From assembly GCF_964340395.1 (NCBI RefSeq), contig NC_135554.1:23908092-23972091 (forward strand): 64,000 bases of DNA, given 5' to 3'. This document shows, one piece after another, positions 12,901-27,500 of this stretch (its first letter is position 1; each line of letters opens with the position of its first letter). The position numbers and the translations under genes were made by a program. The notes under the pieces were generated by a model. It saw nothing but the letters and a program-made list of their open reading frames with translations. It was not told where the DNA came from and searched no databases. Source of the DNA: Glandiceps talaboti. Lineage: Eukaryota > Hemichordata > Enteropneusta > Spengelidae.

Positions 12901-13344
12901 CTCAACCTAAACCTAGTCAATTGCTCCTTGCCCAATAGGCAATCTTCCCTCTAGTGAAAGCTTCATCTAAATCCATCCAGACCTTGAGATATCCACAGAC
13001 AAACAATCAAACAAACAAACAAACAATCAATCCAAACAAACAAACAGATAGACAGACAGACAGACCTGACAGGCAGACACCGAACAGACAGACAGACCTG
13101 GCAGATGAAATGAAAACAATAAATTAATTTATGAACCACTGCTAACCGTACCTGAGAAGGAATTCACCAGTACTTGTTCGAGGTTTTCTCTCTCCTTCAC
13201 CTCCACGAGCTTCTCTAGAGGTACAGAATAAAGAATACCTTCCACTGCATTGAAACCAGCTGCCTTGGCTGCCGAATATCTGTCAACAAAGTCTTCTATT
13301 TCTACAAACATGAAATTCAAATTTGCTGCAAATTTCAACGACAT
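5133..13344 (-). CDS. HYI: HYI, putative hydroxypyruvate isomerase, copy 1 (8 exons)
   Basis: Exons in coding order: 13152-13344, 10193-10304, 8757-8877, 7952-8024, 7335-7384, 6607-6676, 5898-6035, 5133-5179. They join in phase to 267 codons, against about 277 in human HYI. The protein is an AP-endonuclease-2-type TIM barrel. Family landmarks are the [13 protein letters not shown] start, [45 protein letters not shown] and YIGCEY, and it ends [12 protein letters not shown]. The Glu of VIEP, Asp of LQLD and Glu of GCEY fit the metal-binding residues of bacterial Hyi. The family interconverts hydroxypyruvate and tartronate semialdehyde, though activity of animal members is mostly assumed. I chose the MSLKF methionine because copy 2 shares it; an in-frame ATG 14 codons upstream exists only in copy 1. 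Confidence 0.93.
5387..5698. repeat. 312-bp segment present only in HYI copy 1
   Basis: Copy 1 and copy 2 match up to AATTAATAGT and again from ACAATCAATAGCAAG. The 312 bp between are found only in copy 1. I see no convincing terminal repeats or clear target-site duplication, so a deletion in copy 2 is as likely as an insertion here. It lies in intron 7, between the last two exons. Confidence 0.6.
5731..5950 (-). repeat. tandem copies of HYI exon 7 end plus splice donor
   Basis: Reading the minus strand, the last part of exon 7 and its donor (coding YDGYIGCEY then CAG-GTAAG) is followed by about three more units of 57-60 bp. Each unit repeats a [11 protein letters not shown]-like stretch, and several carry a donor-like CAGGTAAG or CAGGTAG. 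Because the unit length is a multiple of three, the frame stays open through roughly two extra units before a stop. The same array exists in copy 2 (about 15835-16050), so it predates the gene duplication. I take the first donor as the real one because it joins the final exon in phase. Confidence 0.8.
6248..6440 (+). mobile_element. TTAA-flanked small DNA transposon (family B), fragment
   Basis: Starts directly after TTAA with GGAAGAATGCACCTGGGGG and includes the family core GGTGGCCATATTGGATTCTA. Related copies lie at 40547-40892, 52099-52447 and, inverted, at about 55230-55575. It sits in the intron between HYI exons 6 and 7 and is also present in copy 2 (near 16325-16520), so it is older than the duplication. 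Its right end is not clear. Confidence 0.6.
6909..6969. repeat. (CA)n microsatellite
   Basis: A run of about 30 CA units in a HYI copy 1 intron. The matching array in copy 2 (16946-17068) is about twice as long. Open frames over it are only low-complexity translations. Confidence 0.95.
8470..8530. repeat. interrupted (CA)n microsatellite
   Basis: CA repeats broken by ATACCACA units in the HYI copy 1 intron between exons 3 and 4. The copy 2 counterpart is the purer array at 18189-18250. Confidence 0.9.
9390..9840. mobile_element. 451-bp non-autonomous DNA transposon (8-bp TSD, hAT-like)
   Basis: The insertion is flanked by the exact 8-bp repeat GTACAAAA (9382-9389 and 9841-9848). HYI copy 2 has the unoccupied site with one GTACAAAA (near 18661). 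The ends are inverted versions of CCAACTCGGCCCAT preceded by poorly matched outer bases. The interior is made of short direct and inverted copies of AACTCGGCCCA. It has no coding capacity. An 8-bp duplication is typical of hAT elements, but the terminal bases are not decisive. Confidence 0.8.
10016..10042. repeat. 27-base G run
   Basis: Uninterrupted run of G on the plus strand in the HYI copy 1 intron between exons 2 and 3. The copy 2 counterpart near 18837 is much shorter. Length in the assembly may be unreliable. Confidence 0.9.
10319..11459. mobile_element. 1.14-kb element of 150-bp tandem units, AGTCCCCGC ends
   Basis: Absent from HYI copy 2, and flanked by AACAA at 10314-10318 and 11460-11464. 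Near its ends it has inverted AGTCCCCGC / GCGGGGACT. The centre holds about five tandem units of 150 bp (landmark GCACATGTATGTCATAGAAC near 10672, 10822, 10972 and 11123), followed by a GGAC/GCAC-rich stretch. Each unit contains a short palindrome around GGCTGCCAGGCAGCC and the sequence GCCATATTGGATCG. It has no coding capacity. The design recalls non-autonomous elements that carry a satellite-like core between fixed ends; the superfamily is not clear. It lies only 14 bp from the exon 2 acceptor. Confidence 0.75.
12020..12740. mobile_element. family C inverted-repeat element with a nested family A insert
   Basis: Ends in inverted GGTTCCGGTTA / TAACCGCAGAACC within AATTGTT-like flanks. Relatives without the nested insert lie at about 19695-20055 (copy 2), 23276-23635 and 42350-42700 (both inverted). 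Conserved interior landmarks are CAGATGTACAGCCATTACAG and CAGTTTCCACATCC. The unrelated 346-bp element at 12230-12575 sits inside it. Confidence 0.7.
12230..12575. mobile_element. 346-bp palindromic DNA transposon with TTAA TSD (family A)
   Basis: Flanked by TTAA at 12226-12229 and 12576-12579; HYI copy 2 has the empty site with a single TTAA (19897-19900). The ends are AGTGGCCATATGGATGAGAA and its inverse. The two halves are largely complementary along their length, so the whole element can fold into one hairpin centred near TTGTACGTACAA. TTAA targets are used by piggyBac and Kolobok transposons; the AGTGG end does not look like the CCC-type end of piggyBac, so Kolobok-like is my preference. 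A diverged, longer relative lies at 52450-52999. Confidence 0.85.
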
Positions 13345-13730
13345 ATTTACCACTGAATTGTTAGCACAATTGTTAGATGAAGACACGAGATGAGTACTTT
13401 AGTCACGGAACTGGCGTATAGCTGTGATACTGTGATAGTCAAAATGCTTACTCAGTGTTTGACATGTACACTATTTATAGTAATAACACTTCTATAATAC
13501 TCTAGAGAGTGATTACATAAGCGGACCAACGGACTAAAGAAGCTGGTGACTCTCAAAACACAACTCCATCCACGCCCCCGTGTCAGTCATACTATTTAGT
13601 CAATTTTTGGGGGTCGAAGGTAGTTTCCTGCATACTTTTTTCCCTACAGACACTGCGCCCTCTACGGCATAAACACGTATAACGATACATCATGTCAAGA
13701 ATGATAATATATTAGCTGCACAAGAAATTT

Positions 13731-15234
13731 ACCGATAGATCGTGATTTTGTATTTTTATTCAAAAATTGTGTTTGTTAGTATTACTTTGACTTGCTGACT
13801 GCTATTTTTTATTTCTCCATGTACATATTTGTGTTAAATTGAGAATTTATTGTGTTCAAAATAACTTTTTTTTTTTACAAATTATGTCAGATGTTTTTCA
13901 CTTTTTGTTGGACCTTGAAGTTGAACATGTTAGTTAACAAGTGTTTATCTTATTTCGGTCCTAGCAGCATTTCCATACATTCTCATAATTATTATAATCC
14001 CATTAAACAAAGTATTGAATTCTTTAGTTTACTTCTTTTTACACCTCATCACAGAAGTATTGCGACCGTGTTGAAGCAATTTCTCAAAAAAAAAATTTAA
14101 AAATTAAATTAAATTCTAACCTACCTACCTTATTTTATGTTATCAGAAACATAACATTTCTCTATAAATTTTTGCCTAATTCATAACTTTTAAAAGAGTA
14201 ATATTCTAGACAAGTGCTGATTGCAAGCTATCAGGTGTCAATCGTAGGTTTTTTGTCATTTTCCTAGTTTCTATAAATCAGAAGTATTCACTCCTTCAGA
14301 GAAATTGTTCACACATAAAACATGTAGAGGTTGGTCTGAATTTTTTTTGTTTGTTTTTGTTTAATGATTGTTCACCTTGCAATTGTATAAAGATCTGTGA
14401 CCAGGTAAGTGAATACATATCCTATGTTTTTCAGGGGGTGAAAAATTAGGGTCTAAAAGAAAGAACCTAAGAACAATTCCAGGGAATGTTTTTCACAGAG
14501 ATGGTGTGACTGTTTTTGGCATGTACATCATATCTATCGCACCACTCTCAGAGGAGATAATTTTGCTGATACAAAAAAATGACCCATCCAATTCTTTTAA
14601 TTTCACAGGTCTAAACCTGAGTATTTCGATATTTCACTTACATCTTCACATAGAGGAGATCAAGAACTTTCTCAAAAATATATGGTTTATTTGGTGTTTA
14701 ACACAAACATATCAGTTAAAAAGTGAACAACACATTTTGGGGGGGAGGGGTCTAATACCGAAACTAATAAATATACTAGAAAGTGGGGATATCACATATC
14801 TGAGTAATATGACAGCCTTTACAGCATCAGGTAATTTTCACTACAAAATCTTGGTTATAGTAAAATGCAGAATTAGCACTACATTTGTATTATTTAATAT
14901 TTGCTTATTATTTGAACATGAATATGTGTTTTAAATAATATCATTTAATTATTATGTATCAAATTTTTTACAATACGTATGAATACCATATTGTATATGT
15001 ACTATGGAAGCAGTCATTCAAGTTTTGTGTGATATTCATTTTCTAATTTCATATTCATTTTCTCTCAAATTTGAAGGAGGAAAAAAAGAACTTTTCCCGG
15101 ATTTGTTGTTTAATCTCATGGAATTCACATGGTTTGCTGATATTTCTACTAAGAACAATATCTATCTCCAAGTAAAAAGAATTATTATTCAGTAACTTGG
15201 TATGGAACAGTCTCAAGTAACAGTGCTCAAAATT
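13731..15234. other. unshared DNA between the two HYI copies
   Basis: This 1.5-kb AT-rich stretch has no counterpart in the other duplicated block. The longest frame (14506-14934, plus) lacks recognisable domains, has biased AT-rich composition and shows no splice context. I see no gene or mobile element in it. Confidence 0.5.
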
Positions 15235-15328
15235 TGTAATTATTTTGATTGCAGAGAAGTTAGTTCTATTTTATATTGAATTTCATGCACTTCTGCTCCT
15301 TGTCAACAACACAATCTAAGAGCAAGTG

Positions 15329-15408
15329 TCACCACCACCACCACCACCACCACCACCACCACCACCACCACCGCCGCCACCACCAACACCACCACCACCA
15401 CCACCACC

Positions 15409-15442
<34 letters not shown>

Positions 15443-15447
15443 TCATC
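15329..15447. repeat. (CAC)n/(CAT)n trinucleotide array
   Basis: Long CAC run with a few CGC interruptions, passing into CAT units, just past the stop codon of HYI copy 2. The glycine-rich frame on the opposite strand is a translation of this array and not a gene. Confidence 0.95.
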
Positions 15448-15544
15448 TGTGATCATCATCACTTTACAATAATGTACATCATCATCATCATAATCATTAA
15501 CTTCCCAGTTTTCAATGTCCATAAAGTGTCATTATAGAAGTGTT

Positions 15545-20680
<5,136 letters not shown>

Positions 20681-21130
20681 ATTTACCACTGAATTGTTAG
20701 CACAGTAGATGAAGACACGAGATGAGTACTCAGTAACGTAACTGGTGTAGCTGATATACTGTGGTAGGTCAAAATGCTTACTCAGTGTTTGACATGTACA
20801 CGATTTATAGTAATAACACTTATATAATACTCTAGATAGTGATTACATAAGCGGACCGCGGACTAAAAGCTGGCGACTCTCAAAACACAACTCCGTCTAC
20901 GCCTCCTTTGGGTCAATCATACTATTTATTGTCAATTTTTGGGGTCAGAAGGTAGTGCGTTCCCTGCATGTTTTTCCCTTCGACCTTGCGCCCTCTACGG
21001 CATAACCGCGTATAGTTCTGCTATACACCGTGCGTACACTATAATAGCTACTACTATCATGACTAGAGTACAAAAACAATGCACTAGCGATGTAATGTGT
21101 CAAGAATGATAGTATATTAGCTGCAATAAT

Positions 21131-22211
21131 TGTAGCGTCTTGTTGCGGTTTTGTGGGTTTTTTCGTCTGTTTTGGTAACTTTTTAAGTTTTTGTGTTTAA
21201 CCCGCACCTAACGTTATTATTTTACTATCTTATTTTGGTAGTACATACCTAGGGCACATGCACCCACACTTATTCCGTGAGGGAACAAGCAGCTGTTTTA
21301 TTTACAACAAAAAGGTCAACAACAAACAAAATCTATTAATACTCATTAACATGACATTATATGAACAACAATGCATGTAAAACTACATTAATCAAAATAT
21401 GAATATTGTCATTCACTTTGGCCCTATTTACTTCTGTTTCACTTCATGACTACGACAACATCATGTGATTATTGTTGTCCAATGGTGCGGTGCCATGTTG
21501 GTATCGCTTGTCACCAAGACATGGGTTAGTTGTTAGACGCATCTCCTGAATTGGTCACCTCTTGTGGACATATACGAACTGAGATCCTTGATCAACAGCA
21601 ACTTGGCAAGTGATCTGAGAGTCTAGGGAACAATGATATTTTAAAGCACTAGTATCTTAAGGGACCAATGCACAATGTCGCACAAGCTCAACACGTATGA
21701 TCGATGTAATGTAAAAATATGATTGTAAGCACATTACTACTAGAAACTCAGCACCCATCTGGGTATAAAATACATTTTTATCACCTTATCAGCATCTCAG
21801 TAGTAAATAGAAAAGCTGTTTTCATTGAATGAGTGAAAGTTTTCCGTCGAAATTTGGTTAGAAATGCGAAACTGAAGTTCAGCAATTGCATTGACACCAG
21901 ACCCCCACCCCCTAAATGAATGAAGTTCGCTTATTGAGCTTGTGTGACATTGTGTGATTTTGTTATCCCAAATCTATCAACAAGAACATGTTAATAAACA
22001 TGCACATATTTTTAATAATGTATACTAAATACACATGTAATTTCCAGCACAGTGATACACATAGGCTACTTTCACAGCTTTTGTTTTTACCACATACCAG
22101 TCATTTTAATCATACTTTGAGAGGCTTTCACCGTATTCTCTATACACTACATATCCAAACCTACTTATTACAGACATGCAAAACAGATTGATGAGTTGAT
22201 AAAAAACATCT
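21131..22211. other. intergenic DNA between HYI copy 2 and TIMM29
   Basis: No coding frame with domain content. The only support for function is the candidate TIMM29 polyadenylation signal at its right edge. Promoter elements of HYI copy 2 should lie near 20700-21000, but I see no clear TATA or initiator motif there. Confidence 0.4.
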
Positions 22212-22217
22212 TTATTT
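22212..22217 (-). terminator. probable polyadenylation signal of TIMM29
   Basis: AATAAA on the minus strand, 329 bp past the TIMM29 stop codon, giving a 3' UTR of plausible length. Confidence 0.5.
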
Positions 22218-22545
22218 GATATCAATGAGGGCCATAACTTTAACTAGTTGACCAATACAAGATGATGCTGACAGTATCCACTTCTGCTTGTAAGTAAACA
22301 CAGCTGACTCATCAAATTTCCACAACAATCCAGTAACTATAGACTGAACAGATCCATCATTGTTTCCACTTGTGTATGTGAGTGGTTACAGCTTAGATCA
22401 ATGATGAAGCTTCCTGTCTATCAGGCAATAAGAACAATCCGATCTTCTGCAGGCAAGACTGTCTATATTAGCATATTGAAATTAAATTCTTTGTACAGCA
22501 AGTCAACTTATAGTTACACCTGTCATCTTGGTAAGTTGTAAACTT

Positions 22546-24247
22546 TTAAGGATAAGTTTCCTTCATTACACCATCTTTATATTCATTGGGATTTACATCA
22601 AAGTCAATCATTTTTTTATCTGTGGTATACCAGCGTCCAAAACAGCCGACATCAACAATCCTTTCCTGGAAGTCGATCCATCTGGGCTTTAGATAGGTAC
22701 ATTGTGCATTGTACAAGGCACAGTCTTTGTCATAATTATCAACCCATATAATAGAACACACAACAAGACCCCATCGTCGCAGTCTTCCTTCATTGCGCCA
22801 ATGTAAAACATTTTGTATATACTGGTCCGATTCAGGGTTTCGGACAATGTGACCTAGTTCTAATAAGTCATTTGAGGCGTGAATGATTTTAGCATCAAAG
22901 GAATCATAGTCTGGGTTGGTATAGGTTGCGTAACTGAATGCTCCAATGATTGACAGGTAGATTGATGCTTTGATTGGACGATCCCGAATATCTGATACTG
23001 TATCCTTGGCAACAGCTTTGTAATCATTACCTAGTACTTTAAGGTAGTCAGCTGAAATAATAGAAAAGAAAAAGTATTTTCATTAGATCTGTGCCTGTAG
23101 CAATTACAAAATGTAGTATGGTGTAAGTTCTGTTTTACAATATGTAATTCATCACCTTGTTTTTCATTATTTCTTTTGACTTTGGCTTATCTTTTCTTTA
23201 GGTAAATTTTTGTGTAATGTAATTTAACAATTAATTTCAGTATCTAGTTCTCTCAATAAGGCCAAATAAAAAAAGTTGTTTGGTTCCGGTTACCCGACCC
23301 CCACCTAGTTTTTCACTGCCAGCCCTAAACTTTTTTTTTACATATTCGAGAAAAAAATAAGAAAATCACAAAAATTGTGAAGTCTCGCAAGAAATAGTGG
23401 ATGCAAAAACTGACATCTACTGAAAAAGACAGTTCTTCCAATCTGTAATGGCTGTACATCTGATGAGAAGAAACCAATAACACAGAGACCACATGGAAAA
23501 CAACAGAAAAAAACATAACTACCTGAATCAGACACTCACACATGACAAAAAAATTTAAAAAAATAAATTAAAAAATCTACCGACCCCACCTATTCTAAAA
23601 AATGAATGTAATCGGAACCACACAATTTTTTTGTATCTATTAAAAATTGTGCAGACAAACTTCTTATGTACGGGTAGATGCAGTACTGTAGCAGTTTCAC
23701 TACGTGGCTCTCGGTCCTCTGCTAGACCTTTTCTTTGAAATACCCCAGAAATAAAAAGTAAAACGGAAAATGTTGAGTCACACATAATAAATTATATTCA
23801 TAAATATAAAAGAAAGGATAAAACAGGTATTGTAAATAAAAACAAAGTTACAATTATTGCAGCGACTACTGGAGAAGAATAGGCGACAGTTATAACCACC
23901 CGACAGAATTTCTAAACTGTCACTGAGAACATGGAGATAGAAGCCCTGTGATTCTACCTCCCTCCTGAGAATAAATGAGTTATACGTAATTAGTAGCCAA
24001 CTCAGTGTTGCTGAAAATTTTTAATGAATTCCACCCCCCCCCCCCCCCTTGGGATGCAACCTAAAGTTTAAAACCTACCAGCTTTCCGTGCCTGTCGGCC
24101 AACAAAACTGTTTTTCAAGCGATCCGATCCCTTTGACTCGCTTTTGCTGAGTGTTTTGCTTGAATCCCGAGCTAGCGTTATTTTGTTACGGCTGCCACTT
24201 ACAGCGATTTTGACGACTCTTCTCCACATGTTCATAGCGGCAGCCAT
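22546..24247 (-). CDS. TIMM29: TIMM29, inner-membrane import subunit Tim29 (2 exons)
   Basis: Exons 24079-24247 and 22546-23051 join in phase to 224 codons (human about 260). Tim29 is a metazoan subunit of the TIM22 complex, which inserts carrier proteins into the mitochondrial inner membrane and contacts the TOM complex. Exon 1 gives a basic, Ser-rich N-terminus (MAAAMNMWRRVVKIAVSGS) suited to a matrix-targeting sequence. Exon 2 carries the family body: DYLKVLGNDYKAVAKDTVSD, a hydrophobic segment around ASIYLSIIGAFSYATY, then LHWRNEGRLRRWGLVVCSI, YLKPRWIDFQERIVDVGCFG and RWYTTDKKMIDFDVN. The C-terminal extension of the human protein is shorter here. I chose the ATG in AAAATGGCTG; the frame remains open upstream but without another ATG. 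CHERP diverges 323 bp away. Confidence 0.92.
23276..23635. mobile_element. family C inverted-repeat element (inverted copy)
   Basis: Runs from GGTTCCGGTTACCCGACC to the inverse end GTAATCGGAACCACACAA, with CTGTAATGGCTGTACATCTG in the interior matching the HYI-intron copies in reverse. It lies in the single TIMM29 intron. Confidence 0.7.
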
Positions 24248-24570
24248 TTTTAGCCCTCTAGAGGCCAAAATAAGAGACTTACTGGTGGCGCTATTTTATA
24301 CAATTTTAGTGATTCTGAATATGTGACATGAATTCCTACTAATATTGCTCATATCAGTTAGGGTGTTTACATCAATCGGTCACATTTTAGCGTAAAATAA
24401 TGAAAATGCTTTTTGAAACTCGCATGAAACGTCACTAAACTGATTGGTGAAGTGCGCCCTCAATGGGTGCTGTGTAAGTTGAAGCGTCGATTTACAAGCT
24501 CAGTGTCGAGGTCCTTGGATCATACCGCTTACTCTTGGAATATTGGTGCTCTGTTCACATTTCTCCAAAT
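24248..24570. promoter_or_regulatory. shared TIMM29/CHERP promoter region
   Basis: This 323-bp gap separates two divergent start codons, so both genes must start transcription in or near it. A CCAAT-type box (TGATTGGTGA) lies near 24439. There is no TATA box at a useful position, in keeping with housekeeping genes. Confidence 0.55.
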
Positions 24571-27500
24571 ATGGAGGGGTTATCACAGCCACCAGAAGGT
24601 AAATTAGTATTATTATTGCATAATATGTTGTTACAATATTCATCTGGTCAAGAAAAATCGACGACTCGACAGTGTTGACTGACTGACTGAGCTCAGTCGT
24701 GTCATTGTCAGTACACACTCCAAGGCAAGGGGGAACACTGGATTATGTGTATTATTGAATCATGAATGATAATGTGTACCCACAGTCATTGAATTCCAAA
24801 ATATGTATCACGTATAGTCACTGCAGGTGTACATATGTATGTTCATTGCGACAAATAGAAATTAAAAATCAACACGTTTTCCTTTTGCGACTCCCTCCAA
24901 GTCCAAGCATACAATTACAGTGTACACAATAATGTATTGTAATATGTGGTAAACAGAACAACTACAGACTACGGTAGTGAGGTAATAATATAACAACACA
25001 GCTGTTTCAGAGAGATGTATGAATGAAGAGAACTAAACGGGGACAGTGAAAATAAAGCCGGGTATATGATCAAATTATAGCAGGGTGCAAATTATGGATA
25101 GTAGAGTACTGAGTCCTGAACATTGCCCTGGCTCTCACATAATATTGATTTGTAACTGTAAACCATCAGTGGTCCTCTCTCAGAGACTGTAAGTCTACTA
25201 GAAAGGTTATTTCTATAGTTATATAAATTGTAGTACTAGTAGACATTAGATTTATTGAATTGCTTTTTGTTACAAACATATTTACGCATAACCTATTTTT
25301 CCATTTGTCCTTAGATCCAGAACAGAGAAACATTATTGACAAGTTGGCACAGTTTGTTGCACGAAATGGTCCAGAGTTTGAACAAATGACAAAGTCAAAA
25401 CAAAAAGATAATCCCAAGTTCAAGTTCTTATTTGGTGGGGAGTACTTCAATTACTATCAGTACAAAGTGACAACAGAACAACAGAGTAAGTATTAAGTTA
25501 ATAAGTATATCAAATCCATTATTTCTTTGTCAGTGTAAAGTAATGAAATGCATTGTTATGACGTGTGTACTGTAGTTGGCATGGAAGATCAAATTCAACC
25601 ATAGACCCCCTCCACCACGGGTCTATGATTCAACTGTACAGTCACAGGGTTTCTAGATGTATACTATGGGTAAGGCTGACCAATTGTGTTAGGTGCTAAG
25701 GGAGGATTTCACTGCACAGTCTACAAGACGTGAAGTATGTGACATTAATCAATCGATCAATCAAAATAATTTGTATAGCGCCAAAATCCAGTACGACATA
25801 ATGTTCTATGGTGCTGAACAGGAACAAGTTACTCATATCACTGGAGCTGAAACTCCTCTTTCTACCAAGGGGGACATTTGTTTGTACACACAAAAAACCC
25901 CTACAAGTTGGGAAAAACAGGATTTTAATGAAATGGTTGCTTTCGATTGATGCCAATTACTACCTTAGTACCTAGAGCAATACTTGGTCACAGCAACAAG
26001 AAAGTCATCAGATCAGGACATGATTTGTATCACTTTTTGTCTTTTTATGCAGTTTTGAGACAGCAGAAACAAAAGTTGGCTCAGCAACAACAGATTATAC
26101 AAGAAGTTATCACTCGTCAATCTATTCAGTCAGCACCATGGCAACCACAAGTACAAGTACAACAACAACAAGTACAACAACAACAGCAGCAGCAGCAGCA
26201 GCAGCAGCAGGTACAGGAGCAGATTCAACAGAGCCAGAATAATTTGATGAAAACTCAACAACTTCTTATGAAACGACAACAGGTTAGTCTTACAGCCCTT
26301 TTCTGTAGAGCGAGTCAAAGCTATGAAATGAACTATCAAGATCAGAGAGCCTCATCACAAGGTTTTATATTGAGATAGACACCATAAATATAACACACAT
26401 GCATCACTTACACTGCACTGACCATGGATTTTGTTTGAACTTCAACAGATTACACCATGTGTAGTAGTGTTACTGTTTATTCCAGTAACTAAATACAGAG
26501 CCCACACATTGTAAGTGATGTTTGTGTGTTATTTTTATGATGTCTATCTAAACATGAAACCTTGTGATTAGGCTCACTGATCTTGATAGTTTATTCAATA
26601 CAACTGACTCGCTCTACGGAAAAGGGGTGTACATGACATAGCATACAATAACGTGCATTTATGCAAATCATCTGATTATATACTAGTATGCTATTAGTGT
26701 TATGTTTTAACACACTGTCTTTTGTTAGTACTGAGAAGGCACAGTAATAATTTGCAAAATTTTGTGATACAACTTGGTTGTTCTCTCACAATGTATGTAT
26801 GTATGTATATATGTGTGTGTGTATGTGTGTGTGTATGTATGTATATATGTATGTATGTATGTATGTGTGTGTGTATGTATGTGGGTGTATGTATGTATGT
26901 ATGTAACAAAAAAAAATTCATACATCATACATACATACATACATACATGCATGCATATATACATTGTATATATGCATGCATGTATGTATGTATGTATGTA
27001 TGTATGTATGATGTATGAATTTTTTTTTGTCCCACTGAAAATTTGACTTTAAGATTTGACTTTTGGGACAAACCCTGTCAACTCCAAGATGACTGGCACT
27101 TCCACTCCTGTGCCAAGAGGCTTACCACAACAAAAAAGTTTGCAAAATTCCAAGGTTTCTGCTCAGATTCGGGAGCAACTATGCCAATATGTTGTATTTC
27201 TATCAACAAATATCATTTAACCTGTTCTGACTTACTTCAGGCAGAACAACAACTTTCTTGTTGATACTGTGCGGCTGCATATATATGATTTCTCTTGAAG
27301 TTTCTCAGATATCCAACCATATACATGCTTATCATAGTCCTAAAGTTGCTGGGGCATTAATGTCACATGTTAAGTGCTGGGTACTCAGCCAAATAAGCTG
27401 ATACTTGGCCGAGAGGTTAACATGCCTGCTGACCTAGTGTTTAGTTAACCAAGGAAGGTGACCCCAATCCCCATGATACCTCCCAGTTTGTGCCTGATTT

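Larger units (their letters stand above)
4880..13730 (-). repeat. duplicated block, copy 1 (contains HYI copy 1)
   Basis: This block aligns along its length with 15235-21130, including exons, introns, (CA) arrays and about 350 bp upstream of the gene. Similarity begins at a shared TTGACTGCAGAG/TTGATTGCAGAG stretch and ends near TCAAGAATGATARTATATTAGCTGCA. Copy 1 is longer (8.9 against 5.9 kb), mostly because of insertions at 5387-5698, 9390-9840, 10319-11459 and 12230-12575. About 1.5 kb of unshared DNA separates the copies. Confidence 0.9.

Noticed and set aside
13345-13386. Extra N-terminal residues (MSSSNNCANNSVVN) for HYI copy 1
   Set aside because: The upstream ATG is absent from copy 2; the shared MSLKF start aligns with the family N-terminus.
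14506-14934. 142-codon open frame between HYI copies
   Set aside because: No domain, AT-rich composition, and no splice or promoter context.
15316-15522. Glycine/aspartate-rich frame
   Set aside because: Reverse translation of the CAC/CAT trinucleotide array beyond the HYI stop codon.
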